64,000 nucleotides of DNA from Fomes fomentarius (taxonomy: Eukaryota; Basidiomycota; Agaricomycetes; Polyporales; Polyporaceae). The notes under the pieces are model-generated. The model searched no databases and was not told the origin of the DNA. It saw nothing but the letters and a program-made list of their open reading frames with translations. Shown in pieces: positions 23,799-35,956 of this stretch. Each line of letters begins with the position of its first letter. Within the stretch, counting starts at the first letter, position 1. Position numbers and translations under genes: made by a program. The stretch is from positions 1,736,001 to 1,800,000 of the forward strand of contig JABYQN010000005.1 of the NCBI GenBank assembly GCA_022606135.1. Direction: 5' to 3'.

Positions 23799-26665
23799 GC
23801 GTGCCGACCTTGGCTGCGTCTTAGAGTACGCGTGCAGCGCATATGCTGCTTGTCATGATCCATACACGAGCATTCCTCCCTTGCATCCTAGATTTAGAAC
23901 ATCCTCGCTTTCATTCGTGCGCAATGCGCATCTGTATAGAACATAGCATATTTCTCCACTAGGCAATGTGGCATACCAACTTTCAAGCCTAAAAAACCGG
24001 AACGGTTCTGCAGTGATGGGGTCGTGGCAAACTGGTGAGTGCAATCTACACTGCCAAAGTGAAAGTGAGTGGAAACAGTGTTGTGCCAGGTTTGGTTTCA
24101 AATTAAGCCGGGAAATCATCACACCCAATAATCTAGCTCCAGGTTCAGGTGACGGGATGAGTACATGTGATTATCCACATAGAAAGGTGGGTGGAGAGAC
24201 GAGGATGCCAGTCACAGCAGACGAGGGCGGTCCGGCACCAGGTAGAATACATGCGTCGATAATACACGCTCGCAGATGTCTATGCAACGGACGACTGTCA
24301 TCCATCTTAGGATGGAGGGATAATAGATACAATTCCACGGCGTTGTTCACTGTCAGGCCGCATTCCCAGTACGCCGCTTCTGTTCCAACATCCAAGAGCG
24401 ACTACTATTCGGGACCAAGAACGAATGTCCATATCACGTACGCGCCGCGTGATCCACGTTAAAGACGTCAGTTAGTACGTACCCCTATAGAAACTTGCAA
24501 GGCCGCTGCAAGTCCTGCGTCGCCACAGAGCAGTGGCCGCGAGCGCGACGCCGGGCGTGGGCGAGGTTGAAGGGAAGTCCATCACTACGCCGGCCAAGTT
24601 CCGAAACGTGCTGGTTAAACTCAAACCATGACCCTGAGACGGCGTAAACGTATGCGCACATGGTCCCAGTGCGCCTACACGTTGCCAAGTGGCGCAGGAA
24701 GGGCTGACTGGTGATCGCGTCCTCACTGCCCTGCCAGCAGTGGGATGCCATGGGCGTATGCTGCCGCGTGGGTGGTGACCTATTTTCAAGATGCGTCGCG
24801 GTACGCTCCAATTCACGACTATGCTTGTGGGACCTGGCACTGGCACTGAGGCGCTCCTCGGGGAGAGAATCCAATATAAGGAATCTTGCAGACCGCTCAG
24901 AGGCGAGGACGAGAAGCTCGCGGTAGGGCCCGTTCTTCAACGTCGCGGCTTCCCAAAGTGCATGGTTCGGACGCGGAGACCCGGGAACGAAGACCGCGAA
25001 GGCATCTTTTTTCGGGCAGGAACTTGAGGAAGGAAGGCCAATGGCAATGGCAAAAGGAAGGCGGCGGGATAGATGCGGCTTGCGCTACGTAAACTTCAGT
25101 CCACGGACTCGTCGCTTCCGGCCTCGAGCTCGTAGTTCCTGTATAGTAGATACAGTGCTGACGTCGAGGGTTCGCACCCTCGTCATCACTGGCACATGGC
25201 GGTTACATACGGCGGCTGTTACAAGGGTCTAGCAGGTGTGGCCCACCGGCCTAGGGAAGGGAAGGCAGGATGATCAGAGTGGCCGACACCTAGTACAGCT
25301 GGCCAGCCATACGGTGGCGTTCACCCCAAACCAACGTCGGCAGCTAGCGGGCGCCAGTTAACATGTATTCTCCCGAGAGATGCATTCGGTTTTCGCGGTC
25401 ACTCCGACTGCCTGTCAGCCTGAGCGCAGTAAGAACTGTAGACACTTGACTGAGGCCGTTCCAAGGCCCCCGCTAGAATGAATGCATGACGACATCAGCA
25501 CTGGCAGATGGACGTGATTTCGCCGCCGCGGAACCGACAGTGACACCAGTGGGACAGATGTAATCTACACCCGCATGCGTTATTCGGAGCCAGAACGACA
25601 GGATTCCACGTTCGACGATCAACGATCAACTTCAGCCGCACACGCGACACACGACACACGACACGACACGACAGCCATGACACACAGCAACGATAGGAAG
25701 AAAAGAAACTCGGATGAACGAATAAGATAATATATTCCATGAAGGCCAGCCTAAGCAAACGTTCGCGACTTCTAGTAGATGATGATACACGGGTGACATA
25801 GTATCCTGGACAACACAACACAGGTACGTACGGGAAGGCCCAGGAAGGGGGAACACGAAACACACATCCCACCACCTCTTGCCGCCAGTCCGCGCGGGTG
25901 GACGCTGAATATAGCGAGATATATCCCGATGAGGATGATGCTGAATCCTGAAAGACGATGATGACGGAGCTTACGCGATACCAACCACACGGAGACTAGA
26001 CGGCAGAGATGATGGTACGAGGGCGTGGACGGGGCGGGACGGGACGGTGTCGTGGAGCATGAATGATACGTTCGTCCAGAGGACCGATTTGGGGGGGGGA
26101 CGGTGGGTCGGTGGCTGGTGGGGCACTAGGGAGGGCGGATGATGATCGTGGCGGACAACGACGTTTGTTGGAGAGAGGGAGCGGTGATCGGGCATGGACG
26201 GGTAGAGGGGGACCAGGAGGAGGAAAAGAAGAGAGTGAAAGGAGCGGCTGCGGATACTCGCCCGAGGACACGGCGAACTCAAACGCGCATGCGGTGCGGC
26301 GGGCGGTCGAATAACAATGTACGTTTGCACGACATCGGGATGCAATATGGTAACGGTGGAGAACACGAACGAGACGGCGGTTAAGGATCGTACAGGTCAT
26401 GAGACACGAGACGGAGATGAGAGAAGAGAATAGAGGAAGGAAATGAGTGTGTGCATATGGATGATGATGAGACGGGTCCCCAGATATAAGGATAATGCCG
26501 GATGCCGGATAGTCATGGGTGAGATTGACGGACGAATGCGACTACAGAATGAGCGGGCATAGGTCGTGAGCAGGAGATTGAACGGACAGAAGCCATGCAA
26601 GTGGTGTTGGTGCGACGCAGGACGCTCAGCGCAGGGGATGTAAAAGTGTCCGCAACAGCGCGTGC
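23799..26665. other. Gene-free region with a hairpin
   Basis: About 2.9 kb between the convergent GH63 (+) and CDC24 (-) genes. No gene could be modelled. 25139-25191 holds two adjacent inverted repeats (separate entry). The part from 25500 to 26650 is purine-rich on the plus strand, with a run of nine G at 26091-26099, and probably includes the CDC24 3' untranslated region. Confidence 0.45.
25139..25191. repeat. Two adjacent inverted repeats (hairpins)
   Basis: A perfect 6-bp stem, CTGTAT / ATACAG with loop AGTAG, spans 25139-25155. Overlapping its end, CAGTG-c-TGACG-tcg-AGGG at 25153-25170 pairs with CCCT-CGTCA-t-CACTG at 25177-25191 around the loop TTCGCA. The second arm contains a GGTTCGCACC string like a tRNA T-arm, but the loop is six bases and no cloverleaf can be built. 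Confidence 0.5.
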
Positions 26666-29600
26666 TCATTGGACGTAGAGCGTCACCTGGTTGCCAGGTC
26701 GGAACGACTCAAACGCCATTTGCACGTCCTCCGTCGACCCCAACGACACCAGATCGCCGTCCTCGTCCTTGTACTTCACCCGGAGGGGACCGTCGTCTCG
26801 TCGCGGTCCACATAGCCGGATTTTCTTTCCCACCTTGTCGACAAGCTCGGCGTACTCGGTTGACCGCGGCACCTGGATGACAAAGATGTCTTCGTGGAAG
26901 TGCACCTTGATCTTCACTGGCGGCGATATGAGCAGCTCCTCCTTCAGTGGCGGCGGCGGCATCGACGGGTCCATATGTGACCGCATTGAGCGGCCGTTCG
27001 TCATGCCTGCCAATGACGATTCGCTCGAGCCATAGGGCGTGATGGGCGAACTGCTTGTGTGTGGCGAGTAGTCCGCACTGTCCGTCGACTGACTTGACCC
27101 GCTCCCACGCTTGCTTGACGATAGCGACCCTTGCGACCATTCCGCGCGTGTCGACGTCGGAAGTGGCGGTGGCGGCATCTGCTGTATCGGGGGGTTGTAC
27201 GCCTGTGGCTGGCTGGCACTCCGGGAGCGCATGGGTTGGTGCATCGTCGGTGTGGGCATGGGACTCGCTCCTCGGGAGTCGGGCTGATCATACGCCGCAC
27301 GTAACCGCGTTGAGCTGAACTGACTGCGCAGTGACGGTCGCCCTTGTGGTACGCTGAAGCTCGCGTCGGACCCGTAGGTGCCCGCATTCCTCGACATGAA
27401 GGGTCGTGCGGACGCAGGGGGTTGGTAACTCATCCCATTGGGCACCATAGGAGACGTTGCTGTGTGTCCGCTGTGACGTGCACTGTGAGGGTACGGGTAG
27501 TCCGGACGTCGTTGCTGACCCATGGGCGTTCCGCGACCTGACGGGGAACCGGCACTAGCTGGAGGATAGTCTTCATAGTCGTCGTCCTGGTCCATGTCGA
27601 ACCCGTCGTGCGACGGGTAGCCCTGTGGACCCTGCGGATACCCAGAGCTGTAGTGATGAGGAACGGAGGTTGAAGGAGCTGTGTGGTCCTCGTTTGCACT
27701 CGCGTATGGGTGACGCATGCGCCCATTGATGGATGCCGTTTGGGGAACGTTATAACCGGAGCCGTTCGAGAACATCGAGCTGCGCTCCTGTGCAAACGAA
27801 GAGTGGGCTGAACGAATCTGGGGGGACTGGGTACCATTGGCGAGCTGGTTGAGGCGGCTGACGTTTCGATCGGACGTCCTACGGCTGGCAGTCTCCCTGA
27901 TGAGACGATTCAGCTGATTCTCCCACATCTTCAACTGCTCCTCGTTGCTGCAACGAAGGGTGAAGAACTCGAGATCATCATCGCCACGCCACCAGACAGC
28001 GAGGGAGTATTGTCCTGCGGGACGGCGGGAACTCAGTTCGCCGCATCGCGGAGAGATGGCTGAACAACTGACCTTGCGAAACTTTGGGGACTGCCTGCGT
28101 GACATTGTTCAAGAATATACGCCCCTTGAGAAGAAGCGGCGTGCTCTTCTTGTTCGATGGCCCAGCACCGGCGATGCCGAGAGAGGTAGACGGAGAAGAT
28201 GGCTTCTTGAGGATAGAATTGCTCTTTCCGACCTTCTTGCCGTTCCCCGGCTGCGGGGTATACTCCTTGCAGCACAAGATGATCTTCTCGAACAAGAATA
28301 CGTGATACTCGCGGTCGACCTCGGACTTGGTGACGCTGAAGACATCGTTGAGGAGAAGCGCACCGAAATTGGAGATGTGGTGACCCTTCCAGTCCTCAAC
28401 GCGGCCCTCCAAGTTCTTGACAATCGCGTTGTTCTCTGCACGTCGTCGTGCCTCGTTGATCTTGTTTGTGATGCGCTTTGCGGCATCGAGGCCAGACTGG
28501 AGCTCGTCGATAAAGGGGTAGTCAGAATCTGAGTTCGCAACGGCCTTGACGAGCGACTATCATGGGGTGCATGTGAGCACATCACTCGGGAATCAGGGTA
28601 GGCCGGTCTGGAATTACCTCCAAAAGCAGCGGATATTTGCAAATCCGCTGTATTGGCTTGATTAGGAAGGCGGGAAGTTCGCCCTTCGCATTGATGATAT
28701 GATTAAGCGCCTATGCCCATACACAGTAAGCGTCAGGAGGGAACCAAGGAGACGACCAGAACAGCCAAGAGCAAGAGGCGTACCGTGAGGTTGTGCTCCT
28801 CCTGGAGCATGATCTCGGACGCCATGGTGTAGTTGGCGCAGTATGGTTCGTAGACGGCGAACTCTTCTTCCTATTGTTCCGTAACGAGCCGTTGGATTGT
28901 CAGCGGATACAATAGACGGGAGGAAGACACAATCGCATTTCCACATTCAGTATCGGCCTACAAGTCCGGATGTGCGGATCGACTCACATATTCGGTGAAA
29001 AGAAGGCCCCAATGTTGTTCGTTCCAAGGAACCTCCGCGATACTCTCGACCTTGATGAGAAACCTCCTCTGAAAGTTCAACAGCTTGTTCAAACCGGGGA
29101 ATAGCAGATGGAGCGTGTCACGGTCGAGGTATTGCACCGCTTCATCGCAATATTTCTGTTGGGAATAGCATTCCTTGTTGTGAGGTGGAGCGCGTGTCCG
29201 AGTAATGAAGAGCACGCACCTGCATGACTTCCAAGTCCTGCACGTACTTTCGTTCCGTGTCCACAAGCTCCTTTAGGATGTTGGTGCGAGCACCACCCGG
29301 CTCAACCGCGGTTGTGGCAAGGGAGGGGTCAGAAGTGAGAGAGTCTGTGGATGCAAGAGCGGATGCCAGTGTCGGAGACGAGGGCGCAGACGCGAGAAAG
29401 ATGTCGTCTGGCAGTTGCTGAACCAAGTTGATTACATTGCTGACGACCTGGAAAGAGAAGGATATAGAAGCGAAGAGGACAGGATTGCGAAAGAACGCAC
29501 CTTCACGAAGCCGTCTGTAGAGTTACGATCCCAAAGATCCCTGACGGTGAAACCCTCGCAGTTGCACACCTGCTTGACGTTCATGGCGAAAAGAGCGATG

Positions 29601-29968
29601 GCGTGCTTCTTTGTACGCTCATTAGATGGATCAAAGGAGGAGACGTCGGTGTCGACCGCGATTGGGGAAGGGGCGGAAGGGAGGAGATTGAAAAGGTAGC
29701 AGAGAGGGACACCAAGAGCGAATACGTCCCATAGTTGAGTTACGGGGTCAGTGGACCGCCTGGACGAGTCTGGCTGGGCAGCTACAGAGAACCATTCCTG
29801 AAAGTTCTGGAGGTGCATTAGACGAGTGCGTAGGGAGGAGCATTGCTGGTAGAGGGATGTAGACTGAGAGGCTGCTTTGTTGAGGAGGGTATTATTGGCA
29901 ATAGGCGAGTCGATGTTGGGAGGAGACGGGGCGATGAGAGACTTTTTGCGGCCTGCGGCGGTGGCCAT
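26666..29968 (-). CDS. CDC24: CDC24-type Rho guanine nucleotide exchange factor
   Basis: Seven exons on the minus strand: 29968-29501, 29447-29220, 29155-28988, 28870-28784, 28710-28618, 28556-28073 and 28014-26666; 958 residues. Domain order: CDC24 calponin-like (QLWDVFALGVPLCYLFNLL, CNCEGFTVRDLWD), DH domain (ILKELVDTERKYVQDLEVMQ, then AFLIKPIQRICKYPLLLE), PH domain (HHISNFGALLLNDVF, EYHVFLFEKIILC, LEFFTLRC), a Ser/Pro-rich linker, and a C-terminal PB1 domain (VKIKVHFHEDIFVIQVPR to VTLYVQ). This is the complete Cdc24 architecture: it activates Cdc42 at sites of polarised growth and binds the scaffold Bem1 through PB1. The frame stays open upstream to 30106 without an ATG, so MATAAGRKK at 29968 is the best start unless an upstream exon exists. 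Confidence 0.9.
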
Positions 29969-32900
29969 GGCGGGAGAGGGAGTGAGCGGGGTCGGACGAG
30001 CAGAACTTGAGGGAGAAGCGTAAGGTAGAGCACGGTTGCTTGCGAGATGGGGGATAGAGACGGGATCCTGGCCTGGCGCTGGGAAGACGCTTGCCACTTC
30101 GAACAAACAATCAACCTCCGCATCCTGTTTGGCCCTGTTTGGCCCCCATCAGTACCCTGCCTTGTTCTTTTCCCACAACACCATCAGAGCCTTCCAACCT
30201 CCGCCCCGCCGTCCGACCGCCGCCCTCGACGCCGCCGGCCCCGTCTCCGCCTCCTGCTACGGCCAGTCGGTGTTCCTCAGCCTCTGCACCTGCTCTGCAC
30301 TCTGCCACCTTCCCTCCCGACTCCGTCCTTCACTGCCCCCGCACAGCACACGCCATCCTCATCTCAGCCCCTTCGCGCACTAGAACCCGGCAGACCCCCT
30401 TCTTTCCCCGATATTCTTCAGTTTCACTTGCGAGCACTCTCTCACCTCCCACCCAGCACCCGCAATGCCCCCGTACGTTGGCATCCCAATCAGCGCTTCT
30501 GCTTCTTGTCTGCGCATCGACCGGAGCATCTGTCTCTTGGAGCATCACTCAGCGTTCCTCTTTCCCCGACACGGCGACACACCGACGAGTTGCATGATAC
30601 GAGTTACACATTCATGTATTCAGTACGCCACAAATCATCATCCCGTTTAATACCCGTTTGCCTCGGACTGCGCGAATGCGCCTTGAGTTGCGCCGTGTCA
30701 TCGCTCTTCCCACCCATCGGCAGTATGTGCACATGCTGCTTGAGCGGGATCCTTCAATCACCCGCATGCGCTCTCTATTCGACATCTTGCATCTCTATCA
30801 CCTTCCTGATTCGACTGCAATCCGATTCGCCCACACCCCGGGCCTGGGGGTGCTGAGGTACCCAGTACCTGTCACATTCCACTGCCCGTCGACGAACCCG
30901 GCATCACGCCTTGATTGGATAGGTGCCTCCTGCGTGCCTCTTCTCTTCTGGACGCACTCTTCGACCTGACATGGACAGCTCGGGGGCGCGATGGGACCCT
31001 GTCAATCATGCCAACATCCGGGGCAACTTCCTTGCTCTACACCGGCAAGTCGGTCTGAACTCTACTACAACACAGAGCGCAACAATGCCGCACCGAGCCA
31101 TCTCGCACTGACCTCCTACAGTCTCTCTCATCCGATCCGCACTGCCCGTCTCGCCCGGTTCGGCTCCTTTCTTCACTCAAGGTTTAGGCTCTATTCACCG
31201 GACTGCCCTACTGGCGCTGCTCAGCGCTCACTTTCATCGACGGAGAGACGTATGTGTGTGTACCGCCGCCCCGGGACACAACTGCATCCCGGAAAGAAGA
31301 CTGGAGTACGAAAGCAGGCAAGGGCAAGTCCCGAGAACTGCCCACGCTCTCTACCCACAGCTGAATGGCATTTCTCCCAGACAGCTCACGAGCGCACCGC
31401 CATGCTCCTGCAGGCCCGAGCCCAACGTCTACATGCACCGCGGAGAAGCGAGTGTACATAGCACTGATGCGTCCAAGACTCCACACACGCCGTGGATGTC
31501 GGCACATTCAACTGCTTGCAGAATTTATAATAGCTTGCACACCCCAGCGATCTGCTTCCGAGAGCGAACGCGAAAAGCGGGAGTGAGTCGAGACCAGCAG
31601 CGCGACGGCGATCCGCACTCGCACGCGTCCGCTTCCTCTTCCCCTCTTCAATCACCGGCCTCCAGGTCGTCAAACTTACAAATTACGGCGCGCGCCCCTC
31701 TCGTCCCCTCGCCCGTTCGCCCCCTCCCAGCGGCACAGCGGCATGAGTAAGTACGTCGCGACTGCGTGACGCACGCCGTATATGCGTATGCGTTCCCTGG
31801 CCTAGAAGCGCGGAAGGCGTGGCTGTGGCTTCCCGTCGTTCCACGCCCCTGCGAGTCCCTCGCCCGTGACGAGTGCTTGGGCGGGTGCGGTCCCCTTGGA
31901 TACTGCTTCTGGAGACTGCGACGCTCCGGTGTGTGGCTCCTCGTCCCGGGCTCGTCGCCTCCTACGTATACGGGCCTACGGGGCTCAGCGTCCGCTGGCG
32001 GCAACGGCGGCACTGGATACCCTGGAAGTCCGAAGCGACGTCCGGAGTGACAATGTCGCTCGGTGCTTCTTCCTAGCCGGGCCGCCTCTGCTTCGAAGGC
32101 CTTCGTGGCGCAGGCGGCACCGGGTACAGTGCCTTCTACACAGTCCCCCTCTCAAGCATACTCACGCCTCAGACCCAGACGCGTTGCTTGAGAAGGCGGC
32201 AAAACGCTGCCATAGTCAGACAGTGGATCACGACGTCTCGAGTCTGACACCAAGCCAGTTCCCGCCCGTTTCAAGGTCGCTGCGCGCGTGCACGCGCACC
32301 GCTTCTCGCAGGGCGTCCGCGATGGTCGATGCGAACCCCCAGACGTCGCAGCTGGCGATACCCGCTTCCAACTTCGTTTTCTAGATCGGGCTCAACGGGG
32401 TGTCCAAGGAAGGACCCCACGTCCTCCTCCCGGGAGGCGTCTCCTCCGGCCCTACAAAGAACGAACTGTGAAAATTTTCGAGCAACCCGGAGGGCGGTTG
32501 CCTTGTATTCCTCAGCGTCCAGTGGCGGCCAGCGCGAACTTTCTTTGCTTTCTGCGTCTTGCGTCTCGTTCTCGTGGAGACCCAGCCACTCGCGTCTGCG
32601 TACTATACGATTAGACTCTGGCGACGTGGACGATCTGGAAAGGCTTCATGAAATGGAAGGGGATCCGTGGCCCGCATGCACAGCTGGGCGGAGCGCCAGG
32701 AAGGGGGGGATATACGTATATACGTAGACGGATGCCGTTACATTTTCGTTGATGAATTCCAATTCCGCAGTCGTATGCCCGTATCCGTGTACGAGGATAA
32801 GCAGAAGTTTTGATGTGGATGTACAGCAGTATGCAGCATAGACTGTGAGTGGACAGGACTGCGCGCGGTGGAATGTGGACGCGCGGTATATCCGCGCCGT

Positions 32901-35200
32901 GACTCGATGCATGGATTTAAGCTCTCGACCTGCAGGCTTGGAAGACCACACTGGCACGGGCGATCAAGCGCGGGACTACATGGATTCTGGGAAGGTCGGT
33001 CTGTGTCTCGTTGCGTGCATGTCTCGACGGGCGACATGGAGCACGCAAAACACAACGTAAAACTGCAGCTGTCGGACGGCTGGAGTGCGGGCGGCTGAGG
33101 CGGTCCAGGATCGAGCCCCGATTTCAGCATCTTGCACCGATGCCGCGTTAGTTGATCAACCACACTCGCGTGCTCCTTGCGTGCGGCAGTAGAGCGCCAT
33201 GGTTTGGCGTATTCTATAAGGATTATACAGGAACGGAAGGGGTTGCTTGGGCTAGCCCGAGGGACAAGGGTGCACATGCAGGTACTTCTAGGCTCTAGTA
33301 ATAGTGCTACTTACCGCAGCTTGTCGATCAGCTGTGCTAGACCACGATACGCGCGCAGATCGGACATAGGAAGATATAGATGCCCCTGCCGCCCTGACAC
33401 AAGTTGCGGTCTCGTTTGCAATTGGAGCAGAATGATATATGGAAATGAGGTTTTGTGTGGTCTGGAACGATCATATCTCCAGCTGCACTTTGTTTGGGAC
33501 TCTCGGAAGAATGGGCCGAGTCACTTGCTAAATACATATGCCGAAGGAAGTTCTGCAGGTTTCCGTAAGCATTGATGCATAACCTAACCCTGAATCCCAC
33601 TCACGGGATGGTTGCCTTGCCTATGTTCGTTGGCAACGAGTTTCGAAGTGCACACTCCGAGTTCTCTATCTCATAGTCGTCCGCAGCCCGAAGATATAGG
33701 GGTTCAATTGCATCCCGAAGGAGATGTGCAGCTGGAACTGCCTTCTTCCATCTTCCATCCATCTGCATCTCGCATTCGACTTCGCTCTCAACATTCTGAA
33801 GGTATCACCGGTGCGGTGCGCCGCGGGATGGAGAGGAAAATGTCATTCATAACGCTGCAAGTCAGATTTCTGACCGGGTCGGCGAACCGTCATTGACAGT
33901 GGACTGACTGATATCAATGTCGGGGCCCGGAATCTGTGATGCCCTATATCTCTGTACTCTGTGCCTTGCGGACATTGGCTCCAACTTCCATCGAGTAATG
34001 CTGCTTGTGAGTAACGAATGACAATATCCTTGTGGTTCCTTTCCCCCCGAGTGTGACCGTTTTCAGCGGAATGTTTCCTCAGTGCATCAAGTCTGAGCAA
34101 ATTTCTCTGTACATGTCAGATTGACTCGCAGATACCGGTGGCACATATCGAGGTCGAACAGCCCAAGCGCGACAGATCGCACTGCGCGCACGGGAAGGCC
34201 TGGCATGCGGCAGTGTTCTGCAAACGTCAAAGAAGCAGATGTTGAGAAAGCGGACAAACTAGTGGTTCTCTAGCTCATGCCGCCATAAGAGTGTTGCATG
34301 AGTTTGAACTCAAATGTTCTGGCGGCGGGCGAGTGCGGGGTTCATAAGCCCGGGGACGCGCATCCGCCACAGATTCGCTTCTGGCCTGTAGGACTAGGAG
34401 TATGCCGAGGCACGATGTCAATAGCACTTGCGATCGGGTCCGCAGTGTGACGGAACGCGGCTTAGAACGTCATTGACCTGTGTGCGTTGCCGGATGTGCT
34501 TACGTACCTTGAACGCCTACGCCTGCTTTTGCTTCACGGAGTTCCTAAAGGACGCGTATGGACATGGGGATGCTGTGTGGAGATGCCTTCTCGCTGCGGG
34601 CGTACGCTGAACGGATAGTTCCCGCGTCTGTGTCAAACTTCGGCGCCAGCTCCTCGGCGACCGATTTCGGTGGAATGCCACTTGCCAACCTTGAGCTTGA
34701 GAACATGTATGTAGTGCATACATAAGCATACGCGACGTAACACGAGGACCTCGTGATGTTACGGGACGGCAGCCGGGTGTGGCGGTAAACTTGCGGCTGC
34801 CGTTCGTGGATACGATCGTGAGCTACTTGAGCTACCTCTTGCTAGAACCTGTCAATGCCGCGCGGAGCGGCGCGATGGGGGTGGCATTACGGACTTTCAG
34901 GTTTGACTTGGGACTAGAGAGGCGCAGGACAGGTGCCAAGCCAAAGTGATTCGCGCCGGGCAGCGTACTTATTAGAATAAGCACACGGCAGCATGTGCCT
35001 GTGGAACTATATTAGGTAGTCATGATGAGATGCGCTGGACGAGCACGTAGCTACTTACCGAAAGAGTAGCATGTCGGGCGTCCGAGACTTTGTTCGGATC
35101 AAGCCCCCTGCAGATCCATCATTTTTCACCTAAGTACTTACTTACTTACCGGGCAATGACGACACACGCTGTGAGACCCTGTGCCAATGGGTCATTATGA
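29969..35200. other. Large gene-poor region, left part
   Basis: Upstream of CDC24 and far beyond it. 30100-30500 is pyrimidine-rich on the plus strand and should be the CDC24 promoter and leader. The remaining open frames, including plus-strand frames at 30047-30856 and 31866-32384, have no family resemblance, shift composition along their length and lack supporting splice structure. No RNA gene was confirmed. Confidence 0.45.
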
Positions 35201-35274
35201 CACCCTACACTGCCAGACACCAGACCAGTGGAAATTGCAGTCAGTGCGGATTGTGGTAATCGGGGTCAGAATCA

Positions 35275-35478
35275 GTGGAAATTAAAGACTCAACCTGGCA
35301 TGTGGATGCTACAATCCCACTTGGTCATCATGATGAGCTGAGAATTGATGCCGAGAAAGTGCAGAAAGCCCTGAAAAAAAAGGACATCCAAAAGAATCGA
35401 TCTCTCGACAACAACATGGATGAAAGCATCAAGAGAAAGGCAATCCACCGACTCAGCCATCTAACCCTAGGTAGTTGA
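35275..35478 (+). other. Short open frame inside the inverted-repeat element
   Basis: A 67-codon frame beginning inside the left terminal repeat (charged, Lys/Asp-rich: MEIKDSTWHVDATIPLGHHD and onward). It lies wholly in the putative mobile element and its AT content is higher than that of the host genes. No homology was recognised, and it may be chance. Confidence 0.15.
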
Positions 35479-35749
35479 GTACGGAGCAGTTATATTCACA
35501 ATGCATGCAGTATGTGAAGACAACAAAGTAACTCAGTCTTCGAAGCAGTTTGCGGCACAGGACTGCCTCCTGTGACATCCAACCAGCATACAGGGGATAA
35601 ACCAGAGCACACTTCGTGGGTAGCCTGCCAGCAAGTGTCGAACAGAGCATTAGCACTATAGTGCTACTCAGTGAAGTTCATAACGAAGGAAGTCCCAGCG
35701 GAAGGCGTTCACTGTGAAAATCCAAGTCCGTCAGTCACGTGTGTTCCCA

Positions 35750-35832
35750 GCCGCCCGTCTCAGCAGATATCAACTAGCGGCCGCCCGTACCAGTAGATAT
35801 CAACTGGACAGCCGCCCGTTCCACCTGGTATC
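35750..35832. repeat. Short tandem repeat inside the inverted-repeat element
   Basis: Three copies of a 30-31-nt unit that begins GCCGCCCGT (at 35750, 35780 and 35811) and continues with CAGTAGATATCAACT-like sequence. The third copy is divergent in its second half. The array lies just inside the right terminal repeat. Confidence 0.7.
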
Positions 35833-35956
35833 TACTGTCGTAGATCGTGTCTACCACTTTCCAGGTTGAGTCTTTCATTTCTACTGGAAATTTCCTACGA
35901 TTTCCACAATCTCACCATTTTCCTTCAATTTCCACTTTTCGCTGTCTGGCGGTGTA

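Larger units (their letters stand above)
35206..35956. mobile_element. MITE-like DNA element with ~100-nt terminal inverted repeats
   Basis: The left arm 35206-35305 and the right arm 35854-35956 are imperfect inverted copies along about 100 nt. The outer end is TACACTGCCAGACA (35206-35219) against TACACCGCCAGACA read in reverse complement from 35956. The most conserved inner block is AAAGACTCAACCTGG. AGTGGAAATTG and GATTGTGG are also shared. Both ends carry a TA, which would be a two-base target duplication, and TGACAC lies directly outside each end (35199-35204 and 35957-35962). The roughly 550-bp interior codes for nothing recognisable. This fits a non-autonomous class II transposon; the superfamily is undetermined. 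Confidence 0.65.

Noticed and set aside
24472..24940. Two overlapping minus-strand frames of 124 and 151 codons
   Set aside because: They overlap in different frames, with no motif, start context or splice support.
30047..30856. 269-codon plus-strand open frame upstream of CDC24
   Set aside because: It overlaps the CDC24 5' end, has no domain or consistent composition, and arises from a pyrimidine-rich promoter stretch.
31866..32384. 172-codon plus-strand open frame
   Set aside because: Composition changes along it and competing frames look equally open; no recognisable family.
33085..33175. Possible tRNA on the minus strand (GGCTCGATCC string and a GCATC/GATGC stem)
   Set aside because: The anticodon loop lacks U33, the T stem does not pair and the acceptor stem has mismatches.
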